Positions 36,277 to 44,670 of a stretch of DNA of 64,000 nt are shown piece after piece. Position numbers and translations under genes: made by a program. The DNA is taken from NCBI RefSeq assembly GCF_020075495.1, contig NZ_JABYQT010000002.1:496001-560000 (forward strand). Direction: 5' to 3'. The notes beneath the pieces were generated by a model. The model made no database searches, was not told the DNA's origin, and worked only from the letters and a program-made list of their open reading frames with translations. How positions within the stretch are numbered: position 1 is the stretch's first letter; each line of letters begins with the position of its first letter. The stretch comes from Vreelandella aquamarina (lineage in GTDB: Bacteria; Pseudomonadota; Gammaproteobacteria; Pseudomonadales; Halomonadaceae).

Positions 36277-36688
36277 GCGGCGCGTTGTTGCGGAATGAGG
36301 TCAGCAGCGCGGTACCGGTGTAGGTGCGCAGCTGGTTATCGCCCCGCGGCACGGTGATACGCAACCAGATGTTGGGATAACCGGTCGGGCTGCCGTTGCC
36401 GCTCGGGTCGTTGACGTACTCTTCAAGCGCATCGACGTTCTTGGTCGTGTCCTTGGTGGCCAGGCCGTCGAAGCTGATATCACTGGACTTGTAGGTCACT
36501 AGGTTTTCTTGCGTCAGGTTCGGACTGTCGTCGGTCGTGGCGTCCGTGGTTTGCCATTCGGCGCCCCATTCTTTGCCGCGCATCGCGCCGATCACCAGCC
36601 AGTTGGCTTCGCTGCCGGTCGGATCGGTTGTGGCGTACTCGACCAGAACCTCGCGGCCCAGGTATTTCTGAATCTGTTCCATTGCCAT
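36203..36688 (-). CDS. Major tail tube protein
   Basis: The 161-residue protein is beta-rich and has the tail-tube pattern: GREVLVEYATTDP at the start, the VTYKSSDISFDGLATKDT region in the middle and a SWTLEGNSFAYTI C-terminal strand. AGGAG precedes the ATG. It forms the stacked rings of the siphophage tail. Order (terminator protein before, chaperone after) agrees. Confidence 0.85.
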   Translation of the reverse strand: MAMEQIQKYLGREVLVEYATTDPTGSEANWLVIGAMRGKEWGAEWQTTDATTDDSPNLTQENLVTYKSSDISFDGLATKDTTKNVDALEEYVNDPSGNGSPTGYPNIWLRITVPRGDNQLRTYTGTALLTSFRNNAPHDDVASWTLEGNSFAYTIDTATAG

Positions 36689-36697
36689 GGTTGGCTC

Positions 36698-37063
36698 CTA
36701 TGTCCACACGCGGACGTTGAGTTCGTAGATTGAGCGCCCGGATTCGAGCGTTGAGGGGCCAACAACGTCGGCCAGGATTTGAAAATTGCACACGCCAACG
36801 GCGGTGTGGTTAGCGATAAGGTAATCGCGGATGGCAACGGCTCGCTCGTAGCCGGTATCGGGCCGCTCGGTACAGATGCCGATCGTCACACCGGGTTGCT
36901 GCATCAGCTCGCTGGGTGTGGCGCCGGCATCGGGACGGTATAGGATCGAGTCAGCGGCCCCGGCCTCTGTGTTCTCGGGGTACAGGCGAAAAAAAACCGG
37001 CTCAAGGCCGGCCAACTGCTCGCCCGCAGCGAGATGGTCATGAAGCACACGAAGTGCGTTCAT
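36698..37063 (-). CDS. Tail terminator-like protein
   Basis: The 121-residue protein has the pattern of tail terminator proteins that cap the tail tube: TIGICTERPDTGYERAVAIRDYLIAN at about 58-83, then a beta strand ending in ELNVRVWT. It lies between the gp10-like and tail tube genes, the usual place. Overlaps its upstream neighbour by 4 nt. Confidence 0.72.
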   Translation of the reverse strand: MNALRVLHDHLAAGEQLAGLEPVFFRLYPENTEAGAADSILYRPDAGATPSELMQQPGVTIGICTERPDTGYERAVAIRDYLIANHTAVGVCNFQILADVVGPSTLESGRSIYELNVRVWT

Positions 37064-37422
37064 ACTCGATAACTCCTGGTGATATGGGCTTCAATATCTG
37101 CCCGACCATCGCGTTCGAAGCCGCGCTCGAGAAAGCGATCTTCAGCGGCAGCCTTCTGCCAGTTTTTGGGGCCGCCACCATGCACAGCTGCTGCGTAAGC
37201 GGCGGTGTAGCCCACCACTCCTACGGTGCCGGTCGCTGTATTGGTGATTTGACGAAAGCGTGAGTTGACCAGGTTCGACGTGTCGACTGGAGTAAGGTTA
37301 ACGGCGTACCCCTCGCCGATGATAAGAATTTCGGTGACAACCTGATCAGTCAGCGGGCCGGCAATGAGTTTGACGGCGCGCGAGAAATTGCGGCGGACTT
37401 GTCGTCCTCCTCGAGTTGGCAT
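37060..37422 (-). CDS. HK97 gp10-like head-tail/tail completion protein
   Basis: The 120-residue protein matches the HK97 gp10 family: a basic N-terminal helix (RRNFSRAVKLIAG), the TPVDTSNLVNSRF segment near 45, and VGYTAAYAAAVHGGG near 70. Such proteins join tail to head. The 5' end is overlapped for 73 nt by an inserted HNH endonuclease gene in another frame. Confidence 0.8.
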   Translation of the reverse strand: MPTRGGRQVRRNFSRAVKLIAGPLTDQVVTEILIIGEGYAVNLTPVDTSNLVNSRFRQITNTATGTVGVVGYTAAYAAAVHGGGPKNWQKAAAEDRFLERGFERDGRADIEAHITRSYRV

Positions 37423-38003
37423 TCTATGTCCTCTGCCGAGCTAGATGGATCAAACTCATCGATCACTTTATCTATGGCGTACCTGAACGCCGCCATTTTG
37501 GTCGATCTCGACTGGGACGCTGCATGATAGCCCGCCATCTTAAAGGCTTCGGTGCACGCCTCCATAAGTCTGCTCTCAAAGACTTCTGCTAATGCATACA
37601 TTTTCTTTTCATCTTCAAAGGAAAGCGCCTCTAATTTCCTTTTTCCGTATGTCACAACCTCAACAATGAGGTCAGTGCAGCTAACTGCATACTCGTTGAT
37701 ATAGTCGATGAAAGGCTTTGCTATCGCAAAATCTGGCGATCGAACGTGACATTCATGGCAAAGAAGAAAGAAATTTGAAGGCGTGCTTTGGCCGCCCAAA
37801 CTATGGGGAATGATATGAGCCGACTCTTGATAGCCCTGGGATCCACAACACCAGCAGAGTCTCAATTCGTCGTAGTCATCCTCTATGTTTTCGATCACGC
37901 GCCCGTTGAAGCCAAGGGCAATTGCCTCACTAATATGCTCTTGCCAGTATGATCTGACTTTTCCGGCGGGTATGTGTTTGCGCTTATTGGCCGGCTTGCT
38001 CAT
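37350..38003 (-). CDS. HNH endonuclease (inserted, homing-type)
   Basis: The roughly 217-residue protein has an HNH core: CWCCGSQGYQE (first zinc ligands, residues about 50-60), AHIIPHSLGG (HH), and NFFLLCHECH (near 80-90). The ATG at 38003 follows one three codons upstream. Its composition is more AT-rich than the head-joining genes around it, and its 3' end runs 73 nt into the gp10-like gene. These features suggest a mobile nuclease. It is not at the terminase, so a packaging role is less likely. Confidence 0.82.
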   Translation of the reverse strand: MSKPANKRKHIPAGKVRSYWQEHISEAIALGFNGRVIENIEDDYDELRLCWCCGSQGYQESAHIIPHSLGGQSTPSNFFLLCHECHVRSPDFAIAKPFIDYINEYAVSCTDLIVEVVTYGKRKLEALSFEDEKKMYALAEVFESRLMEACTEAFKMAGYHAASQSRSTKMAAFRYAIDKVIDEFDPSSSAEDIECQLEEDDKSAAISRAPSNSLPAR

Positions 38004-38029
38004 CGCATTCATTCCTCATGACAGTTTGG

Positions 38030-38377
38030 TCATGTGAATAACACGAAGTCCGGCTCTTCACCAAACGGGCTCATGTCCCAAGCCCCGACCTTCTTGATGG
38101 TCTTGGCCGTGGCCGGCGGAACCTCATCTTCGAGCGCTGCGCCGATTACGATGCGGTCACCCGACTGGATTGGCAGCGGGCTCTCATGCCAGACAGTGTC
38201 GCGCGGCACGAACTGCTGGCCGCTGTCGTCAGTCTGGGTTTCACCCATGTTCTTGAAGGTGCATGCGATGACGTGCGGACCAGTAAAGAGCGGCTCGCGC
38301 GTGTACGGGTCACGCTTGCCAGCCTGAAGCCAAAGCGTAGCCTGGTGGGTGTAGGTCCATCGTGCTGTTGCGCTCAT
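38030..38377 (-). CDS. Head-tail adaptor / head closure protein
   Basis: The 115-residue beta-rich protein has the HATLWLQAGKRDPYTREPLF region and a SGDRIVIGAALEDEVP segment typical of head closure proteins. It lies right after the connector protein with a 4-nt overlap. It is likely the stopper of the head-tail interface. The assignment is by pattern and place. Confidence 0.7.
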   Translation of the reverse strand: MSATARWTYTHQATLWLQAGKRDPYTREPLFTGPHVIACTFKNMGETQTDDSGQQFVPRDTVWHESPLPIQSGDRIVIGAALEDEVPPATAKTIKKVGAWDMSPFGEEPDFVLFT

Positions 38378-38766
38378 GCACGCCCCCGGCTACGTCCCGG
38401 CCCTGCCACTGCAACGAATGGACGTGCCTTGTCCGACTGCAGCAGCCGAGTAACGCAGCCGGCTGAATCCAGCGAGCGTAGCGCCGATCCCCAATTTGTC
38501 GAGTCGATTCCGTCGCCTGTCGGCGTGGCGAATGAGCGAGATGCGCCAGACGGCGCTGACTGACTGCGAATCTGACCGCCAGCGGCGAGGGTGGCCAAGT
38601 GCCCGACAGCATTGATCTTGAGAATACGCTGCGTAGCTTCGGGCACCCGGTTCTTATCGAGGCAAGCATCGGCGCCATCGATCACCGCGATGTAGTCGCG
38701 GAGCATCGCGTCGGCGCCAGTGATGCCGTAGCCCCGCACATCGTCAATGGTAATCGTGGCGGCCAT
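38374..38766 (-). CDS. Head-tail connector protein
   Basis: The 130-residue protein is mainly helical in its first 70 residues (TIDDVRGYGITGADAMLRDYIAVIDGADACLD), the pattern of small connector proteins that bind under the portal. Some similarity to DUF7370 is possible. It is located before the head closure gene. Not a confident family match. Confidence 0.65.
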   Translation of the reverse strand: MAATITIDDVRGYGITGADAMLRDYIAVIDGADACLDKNRVPEATQRILKINAVGHLATLAAGGQIRSQSAPSGASRSFATPTGDGIDSTNWGSALRSLDSAGCVTRLLQSDKARPFVAVAGPGRSRGRA

Positions 38767-38769
38767 GGC

Positions 38770-39195
38770 TTATTCCTCGTCAGCGAGCTTGGCTTTCTCG
38801 AATTTCGTTTCAAGCGTCTCGAGCTTGCTATTGAAGCCTGGACGCTCACCGGTCAGCTTCTCGATCTCATCGATCAGCCAAGCCTTACGATTGGCGTCTG
38901 CTTCGTCGCTGGAATCTCCGGTTGTTCCGTTCGCGGCACCGTGGATTTCCGCCTTAAGCTTTGCATTCTCAGCCCGAAGGGCTTCATTATCCTGCTTGAG
39001 GTCATCATTCTCGTCACGTAGTGCGGTAAGTTCGCCGCCTGCATCCTTGTCAGTCGTCAGGCCTGACTCGTTGATCGGCTCGACCTTTCCGGCGAACACG
39101 GTCGGGATTTTGTCGCCCTCGATCGTGATGATATCGCCCACAGCCTTGCGATTGCCGCGGTGATAGAGGTTCGGTTTCGTCACACGGAGTTTCAT
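38770..39195 (-). CDS. Head-region protein with coiled coil
   Basis: The 141-residue protein starts MKLRVTKPNLYHRGNRKAVG and has a coiled coil at about residues 55-85 (LRDENDDLKQDNEALRAENAKL), then an acidic linker. It lies between the major capsid and connector genes. It may be a small structural or assembly protein. No family recognised. Confidence 0.6.
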   Translation of the reverse strand: MKLRVTKPNLYHRGNRKAVGDIITIEGDKIPTVFAGKVEPINESGLTTDKDAGGELTALRDENDDLKQDNEALRAENAKLKAEIHGAANGTTGDSSDEADANRKAWLIDEIEKLTGERPGFNSKLETLETKFEKAKLADEE

Positions 39196-39212
39196 AGCAG
39201 TTTCCTGTCGTC

Positions 39213-39241
39213 AGAAAAAAAGAAGGGGGCCGAAGCCCCCG
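39213..39241 (-). terminator. Intrinsic terminator after the major capsid gene
   Basis: On the minus strand, GGGGGC TTCG GCCCCC is followed by TTCTTTTTTT. It lies just after the capsid gene, inside the late operon. Confidence 0.85.
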
Positions 39242-39245
39242 TGGA

Positions 39246-40313
39246 TCACTCAGCAGCGGCGTAAAGCCAGGCCGTGCGACCGTTGATATCTGCCCGAATC
39301 TGCAGACCCATCGCCGACCAGACCAGGAACTGGTGGCGCGCGAACGGCGTCTGGCGTGGCAGAGCCAGATTCGACACAGCCTGACCGAGCAGAGGCGAGA
39401 TGTATTCCTGTGACAGCACGCCCATGATTAGCTCGTTACCTTGGAGGCCGGATAGCTCCTTGATAGCACCGATACCAGCTAGGCTTTCAAGCTCCTGGCG
39501 CAACGAGCGTGTGGCCGTGACCACACCATCGATGATGAAGTAGCGGTCGAATGTTGCCGCAATCTCGGGAGAGACATAGACGGTCAGGTCGGCGCTGACC
39601 CGGTTATCACGTCGGATGATGTCACGCAGTCGGATGAACTCATCGCGCACAGCTTCGGGAGCCGTCTGGCGGCTGGTCAGGTCGATGGTAATCGAGGCCT
39701 TGGCCGTGTTCGCGCCGTTACGAATGCCGTAGGACTTCACGCCCTTGAACTGAAGCGGGTTGCCGTTGGCATCCACGACACCATCTAGGCAGCTATCAGC
39801 CATACGCTCGCGTACTGTGCGCGTCGAGCCCGCTTGGTCATCGAGCAGGTCGTTCCAGCCTTCGGACTGCTGGCCGGCGAGCTCACGCCATTCACGGTAA
39901 TAGCCGGACTGGTGTACGGGAACGATTGCACTGTCGTAGCTGTAGACGGTCTGGTCGTTCGGAATCGGCTCAAGGCCTGAGATGCTGGATGTCGCTGCGC
40001 CACCGCTACCGGCTTGACGGTACTGGTTGATCATCTTGCCAATGCTTAGCGGTCGAGCCAGCGGCATCAGGTCGTTCAGCAGTACCTCGACATTCGGGTC
40101 CAGCATGATTGCCTTGGTCTGCGCATCCATTTCGGCATAGACCGGGTAGGGAACGGGCGCGCTAGCATTGCCGACTAGCCCTGGCATCTGGATGCCAGCA
40201 AAGCCCCGCTCAGCGTTGATGTGTAGCGCGCGGTGAGCCTGAAGGTAGGCATACTGCCCAGCCAGGCTCTGATTCGCCGCCACGCTCTTTTTATCGAAAA
40301 CGTAGGTGGTCAT
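39246..40313 (-). CDS. Major capsid protein
   Basis: The 355-residue protein is of the major-capsid type seen in siphophages (DUF6260-like). It has a LDPNVEVLLNDLMPLARPLSIGK region near residues 70-93, a long RMADSCLDGVVD helix near 172, a SADLTVYVSPEIAATFDRYF segment near 240, and ends in LQIRADINGRTAWLYAAAE. The preceding genes are a protease-like DUF2213 protein and a decoration-like protein, the usual head order. Confidence 0.88.
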   Translation of the reverse strand: MTTYVFDKKSVAANQSLAGQYAYLQAHRALHINAERGFAGIQMPGLVGNASAPVPYPVYAEMDAQTKAIMLDPNVEVLLNDLMPLARPLSIGKMINQYRQAGSGGAATSSISGLEPIPNDQTVYSYDSAIVPVHQSGYYREWRELAGQQSEGWNDLLDDQAGSTRTVRERMADSCLDGVVDANGNPLQFKGVKSYGIRNGANTAKASITIDLTSRQTAPEAVRDEFIRLRDIIRRDNRVSADLTVYVSPEIAATFDRYFIIDGVVTATRSLRQELESLAGIGAIKELSGLQGNELIMGVLSQEYISPLLGQAVSNLALPRQTPFARHQFLVWSAMGLQIRADINGRTAWLYAAAE

Positions 40314-40322
40314 CAGGTCTCC

Positions 40323-40766
40323 TTAGATGAATTTGACCGCGACCAGCTCCGAGCCGGTACCGGTAGTGAGGGTTTCGGCGGCGTGACCAATCGCGGTCGA
40401 GCCGTCAGCGGGGTCGGTGGCCGTCAGCGTGCCGCCAGCAGTGGCAAATAGCGGCGCGTCTTCGACGATGTCCTGCTCACCATCGGTGAGCACGTTCAGG
40501 ATCAGCCCCGGGCCGCAGTAGAACGCGGTAGCCGTATCATCAGCCGTGTAGGCAGTATCGATGAACTCCTGGCCGAGATGATCCTTGTCGAGCACGTAGC
40601 TGACATCACCGGGACCGGCGGCGAACTTGCCGTTGGCATCCAGGTGGACGATTGTGCCCGGCAGGGGCGAAGACGCCACCGGGGACTCTTTACGCAGTGG
40701 CTGTTCGAGCATCTGCGCGGGGCCGCAGAAAATGACGTTCTTGCCCCACTTGGTGTGGTTTGCCAT
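40323..40766 (-). CDS. Head decoration-like protein
   Basis: The 147-residue beta-rich protein lies between the prohead protease and the capsid gene, with a GTIVHLDANGKFA segment near residue 37 and alternating strands. This is the usual place of a decoration protein that stabilises the capsid. No motif gives a more certain function. Confidence 0.65.
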   Translation of the reverse strand: MANHTKWGKNVIFCGPAQMLEQPLRKESPVASSPLPGTIVHLDANGKFAAGPGDVSYVLDKDHLGQEFIDTAYTADDTATAFYCGPGLILNVLTDGEQDIVEDAPLFATAGGTLTATDPADGSTAIGHAAETLTTGTGSELVAVKFI

Positions 40767-40772
40767 GCGGGT

Positions 40773-41897
40773 TTACTCCGGCAGGGTGTTGGTGTCTTCG
40801 GTCGGCGCGCCGCCGAAAGCGGTATTGATATGGAAGCCGACGGGTGCGGGTGCTTGCTTGGCCAGCACCTTGGCCTTGGCGTTAGCCGTCATACCCTTCA
40901 GGTCTTCGTCGTCGAAGCCCAGAGCCTTCAGCTTCTCGTCGGTCGCGGCGTTGGCGGCGCGCTTCTGCTCATCGGCGTTGGTCTTGAGCTCGGTAATTGC
41001 ATCGCCTTGCTCTTTCTGATTGGCGGTCAGCGTGTCGAGCTTTTCGCCGAATGGCTTCATGGCCTCGTTCATCGCGCTGATCAGTTCTTCTTTCGTCATG
41101 TCGCCCTCCGGGGCTGCTGCATTTGCGGTAGTGGTCTGGGAGCTTTCAGACTGCGCGCCCCCGAAAGCGCTCTTGATGACCGTCACCAGCTTGTCGAGAC
41201 GGCCCTTGTTCTGTTCGCGCTGTTCGGCGCGGTCGGCCAGGCGGAGAATGTGCTCTGCGGCGGCGGTGATTTCGTATTCCTCGTCGCCGGTGAATTCGAC
41301 GTTCGCTTGGAGTACCTCGGCTTCATGGCCGGCGGCATTGACGAACATGCCGACGCCCTCGGCGGGAGTGGCCGCCCCAGGCTCGCCAATAAGGATGGCG
41401 TCGTGATCGAACTGCATGTTGTGGGCCGACCAGGTGTAGCGCTTACCCTTGCTCTCGCCGTTCGCCATCTTGATCTCGAGTTCGAGACCCGTGCTGGTGT
41501 GGATGGGCTCCTGCTTTTCGATGGCCTGGATCAGCTCGCGACCTTCGGCGGTTTGGTTGGCAACGCGGATATTCACGACCTTATCGAGCAGCACGCGGCC
41601 GCCTTCGCGCCGGACGTTCTCGTTCCAGGCACCGATCCAGTGTTTGTTGATCGCATGCGGGGAGCGGGCGGGGATGAACTGGTTACCAACCTTCGGATGG
41701 CCGAGCGGCGCCGGCGTACCTTCGAGGCCCTTGTAGCTGGCCTCGATCTCGGCGGCGCTGTAGAGGCCGCCATTCATCACACAGTCGTCAGGCAGGGTGG
41801 CCGAAGGGATGCGGTAGTGAGGCTCGCCATTGATAGTTTCTTTCTTGATCTGCGACGCATTCACACGCGTCACGATGTGGGCATGCTTCGTGGTCAT
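40773..41897 (-). CDS. DUF2213 prohead protease/scaffold protein
   Basis: The 374-residue protein has an N-terminal DUF2213-type domain (about 1-215), with IPSATLPDDCVMNGGLYSA and the GLEGTPAPLGHP segment near 60 that resembles serine protease folds, then a C-terminal coiled-coil scaffold part (about 265-340). Such proteins act as scaffold and protease for capsid maturation. GGAGG precedes the ATG. Confidence 0.82.
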   Translation of the reverse strand: MTTKHAHIVTRVNASQIKKETINGEPHYRIPSATLPDDCVMNGGLYSAAEIEASYKGLEGTPAPLGHPKVGNQFIPARSPHAINKHWIGAWNENVRREGGRVLLDKVVNIRVANQTAEGRELIQAIEKQEPIHTSTGLELEIKMANGESKGKRYTWSAHNMQFDHDAILIGEPGAATPAEGVGMFVNAAGHEAEVLQANVEFTGDEEYEITAAAEHILRLADRAEQREQNKGRLDKLVTVIKSAFGGAQSESSQTTTANAAAPEGDMTKEELISAMNEAMKPFGEKLDTLTANQKEQGDAITELKTNADEQKRAANAATDEKLKALGFDDEDLKGMTANAKAKVLAKQAPAPVGFHINTAFGGAPTEDTNTLPE

Positions 41898-41916
41898 GCG
41901 TCCTCCAGAAACGAAA

Positions 41917-41942
41917 AAGCCCCGCCGGTTAGGGCAGGGCTA
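41917..41942 (-). terminator. Intrinsic terminator in the head operon
   Basis: On the minus strand, AGCCCTGCC TAACC GGCGGGGCT is followed by TTTTCG. It lies between the small membrane protein gene and the DUF2213 gene. Confidence 0.75.
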
Positions 41943-41981
41943 GGTTAAACAGCTGTTAGCTGAGCGAAGTAGCGGCGCAGG

Positions 41982-42188
41982 TTACTTGCTGCGGTTGGCG
42001 AATACCAGCAGCAGGGAAACGGCCAAAATACCGAGAATTTCAGCGATGATCATTCCTGTGTCTGGAAGCCCTCGCGGACTCCAGAAAAAGCTGTACCCAG
42101 CTGGCCGGCTATTCCAGATGTAGGGTTGGTATATGAGCGCTATGACCACCGCTGCGGCCGCAATTCTTAGAATCAATCTATCGCTCAC
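41982..42188 (-). CDS. Small membrane protein
   Basis: The 68-residue protein has two hydrophobic segments near residues 6-20 and 42-60. The start is a GTG that overlaps its upstream neighbour and has AAGGGG seven bases away. Location within the head genes gives no clear role. No family recognised. It is followed by a terminator, so it may be cargo. Confidence 0.6.
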   Translation of the reverse strand: MSDRLILRIAAAAVVIALIYQPYIWNSRPAGYSFFWSPRGLPDTGMIIAEILGILAVSLLLVFANRSK

Positions 42189-42387
42189 TTGAATCCCCTT
42201 CTGAATGCTTGATGATCCGATACATCGCCTGACCGGGCACGACCGACAAAACCTCGCCAGGCTCAAGTTCGGGTACTGCCCGATTCCGCAACCGTCCGCA
42301 CTCATCCGCCATCAACCGGTGTTCGGCAATGCGGCGATACTCGAACTGGCCTTGAACTAGGACGATCATGTGGGTTTGGTCGGTCAC
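42178..42387 (-). CDS. Small protein of unknown function
   Basis: The 69-residue protein starts MTDQTHMIVLVQGQFEYRRIAEHRLM. It has no recognised domain. It overlaps the minor head gene by 4 nt upstream and the small membrane gene by 11 nt downstream, so the three are coupled. Confidence 0.6.
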   Translation of the reverse strand: MTDQTHMIVLVQGQFEYRRIAEHRLMADECGRLRNRAVPELEPGEVLSVVPGQAMYRIIKHSEGDSSER

Positions 42388-43319
42388 GCGGCAGCCTTAA
42401 AGAATTTCTGACCCTGCAACTTTAGCTTGCCGGGCAGGGCGCTGGATAGCGGCTTTCCGTTCTGATCAACAAGTATCGCCACCTGAGTGCACTTGCAGTT
42501 GATAGCGTTGCCATCTCGAGCGTAGAACTCTTGCACCTCAGCGCGGGTGTAGACGAGGCCATGGCGGCTGGCGTGTGTCGCCCTGGTGGTAGCTGAGAGC
42601 GCCGAGATCCACAATAGCCGGGTGCGAATGCCCTCGGCATTGGTCTGGGCGTCCTCCTCCCAGATCGCGCGGCGGTGAGCGACGTTGATCTCAGTACGAG
42701 CGATGCGCTCGGCTCGAGCCCGGGCGCCGGTCGTGCTGCCGTCCTCGAGGGCACGCACGCCGATTCGCTGTTTGACCGCACGCGCGATCTCTCGGGGCGA
42801 CTGACCCCTGGCCATGCCATCAGCCAGCGTCCGGGCCAGCTCGGTGCGCAGCTGATCGCTGAACCCCTGCATCTCTTCGAACACGCGAGCCCGAAGCAAG
42901 GCAACACGGTTGCGGTAGGGTGCTGAGACGAGCGTTTCTTCAACCGTCCGCCGGAATACCTCGGTCTGGGCGGCCAGGCTCACTACCGAAGACGCCGTGC
43001 TTTGCTGATAAGCCATCTCGACCTGGCCTACAACAATTGGCTCACCGTTTACCGCTCGCATCACCAGCTCGTTAATCAAAGCGGCGATGTAGCTATTCAT
43101 GTCGTCGAGGATGAACGGGTCGAGCAGGTATTCGTAGGTGCGGCCATCCCCGGCGGCGTTAGCCGTCACCTCGCGGCGCCCGATCTGCTCGAACCGTTCA
43201 AGCACTCCGCGCTGGATGCCAGCAAGCGCCTGCTGGATCTGTTTGAACGCTCGCTGCCGTTGCCGGGTGGTTTGCGTCGGACTTGCTGTATTACGCGGCA
43301 GTACCGGTTGTCTCGCCAT
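42384..43319 (-). CDS. Minor head protein (SPP1 gp7 / Mu F family)
   Basis: The 311-residue protein is a minor head morphogenesis protein. It is helical, with the gp7-like C-terminal signature RIARTEINVAHRRAIWEEDAQ near residues 207-227, followed by the TRATHASRHGLVYTRAEV part and the Cys cluster NCKCTQV. The ATG at 43319 has a purine-rich GGAGGG upstream. It follows the portal gene with a 29-nt overlap, the usual order. Confidence 0.85.
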   Translation of the reverse strand: MARQPVLPRNTASPTQTTRQRQRAFKQIQQALAGIQRGVLERFEQIGRREVTANAAGDGRTYEYLLDPFILDDMNSYIAALINELVMRAVNGEPIVVGQVEMAYQQSTASSVVSLAAQTEVFRRTVEETLVSAPYRNRVALLRARVFEEMQGFSDQLRTELARTLADGMARGQSPREIARAVKQRIGVRALEDGSTTGARARAERIARTEINVAHRRAIWEEDAQTNAEGIRTRLLWISALSATTRATHASRHGLVYTRAEVQEFYARDGNAINCKCTQVAILVDQNGKPLSSALPGKLKLQGQKFFKAAA

Positions 43320-44661
43320 CCTCTTCGCCCTCCGGTATGCCGTCATCCAGGTCGTCGGTGTCCGGCGCTCCCTCATACCCGGCCACGTCACGGATCTCCT
43401 CGGAAGTGAATGCCGGTGGCTCACCGGTACCCAGAGAGGCCTTATTGACCTCGCTCATGATTTTGGCGTTACCAAGCTTCTGTTCGAGCGTTGCATCAGT
43501 CAGGTCGTCCCAGCCAATGTAGAACTCGAACTCAGGCAGAGCGCCGAACCGCATGAGCTTTGAAACCAGCCCTTCAGCGTTGGGAACGGTAAACCGGCGC
43601 CGCCGGGTCATGATCGTTTGCGCCCACTCGCGGCTATTCTCTTCGCTTGAGCGCTGGGCAATCTGCTGACCAAGCAGGATGGGCAAGGGGCACGAAACGC
43701 CAGCGGCATATGACTGTATGGCCACGGCGAAGAAATGCTCAGGCGAGGGCAGGCTGTAGGCAAGCGCCTTGGCCTCCATATCACCCAACATGAGCAGCTT
43801 GTCCATGCCAGCACTCAGATCGGCGGCAGTCTCGTTGAGCTTGTCGGCCACCTGATCGACCTCGACGCCGAACATCTGCGCCAGCCCTTGGACGTCGATG
43901 CCATCCTTGCCTGTGGAATGCAGGGAGAATGCGCCGCGCGCCGTCTTCCAGAATCCCTCGCCGCCAGCGCCGACAATCTTCTCGATGGTCAGCAGGTCAT
44001 TGAATCCGGCTTCGTTCGCAGGAATGCCGTAAATTGAGTCGTCGTCCGCGCCCTCGGCGATAATGTGGATACGATCGGCATGAATGGTCAGGCTTTGCCG
44101 CTCATCCCGGCCGGTTTGAACTGCCTGGGGCATGAACTGGTAGCTGGTCGGATTGCCGTACTCCGGTGAGGCTTGGTCTTGCTCGAACTCCAGCGGCTCG
44201 AGCTGCGCTTCGAATAGTGGCTGCATCTTGAGAAGCTTCACTGGTCGGGTAACAGGCCGACTGGGGTGCTGGCTATCATCGAACACCAGGTAAAGCGCCG
44301 AGTAGCGGCCGACACGGCCGCGCCAGTCTGCGGCCTGCATCCGGTTCCAGAATGACAGTTGCCGGAGAGCTCGCGCCACCTCACGTTCACGCCGAGTCTC
44401 GCTGTGCGGTTTGTCGCCTTCCATGCCCTCAACGACCCAGGGGTTTGTCTCCCAGGTCTTTTCGACGTGGCGCATGACGCCCGCCCGGGCGATGCCGTTG
44501 CGCTTGAACATCGAGTGGAAGTTGTTGAACTCAAGCAGCTCGGGATAGCCGTAGTCGGCCCACGCCGTGGCGCGCTTGGCGTCGTTGCTCATCGTCGGCA
44601 GGGCGCCGCCGAACATTGGGCCACGGCCACCCCTCATATTTTGGTATGGCGTGAAGCCCAT
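43291..44661 (-). CDS. Portal protein (DUF1073 family)
   Basis: This 456-residue protein forms the dodecameric DNA gateway of the capsid. It has the DUF1073 features, including RGRVGRYSALYLVFDDSQ near residue 114, and the PLPILLGQQIAQRSSEENSREWAQ segment near 340. Public annotation sometimes calls this family Acb1-like; I see no HxT/HxS pair as in the anti-CBASS enzyme, so portal is the supported role. Upstream of it lies the terminase large subunit. Confidence 0.88.
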   Translation of the reverse strand: MGFTPYQNMRGGRGPMFGGALPTMSNDAKRATAWADYGYPELLEFNNFHSMFKRNGIARAGVMRHVEKTWETNPWVVEGMEGDKPHSETRREREVARALRQLSFWNRMQAADWRGRVGRYSALYLVFDDSQHPSRPVTRPVKLLKMQPLFEAQLEPLEFEQDQASPEYGNPTSYQFMPQAVQTGRDERQSLTIHADRIHIIAEGADDDSIYGIPANEAGFNDLLTIEKIVGAGGEGFWKTARGAFSLHSTGKDGIDVQGLAQMFGVEVDQVADKLNETAADLSAGMDKLLMLGDMEAKALAYSLPSPEHFFAVAIQSYAAGVSCPLPILLGQQIAQRSSEENSREWAQTIMTRRRRFTVPNAEGLVSKLMRFGALPEFEFYIGWDDLTDATLEQKLGNAKIMSEVNKASLGTGEPPAFTSEEIRDVAGYEGAPDTDDLDDGIPEGEEDGETTGTAA

Positions 44662-44670
44662 CGGAAACCT

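Noticed and set aside
40578-41948. 456-residue plus-strand frame opposite the DUF2213 gene
   Set aside because: Antisense to well-supported head genes, with no ribosome site or family pattern.
43291-44661. Anti-CBASS Acb1 activity of the DUF1073 protein
   Set aside because: The two HxT/HxS motifs of the Acb1 phosphodiesterase are not seen; length, place and pattern fit a portal.
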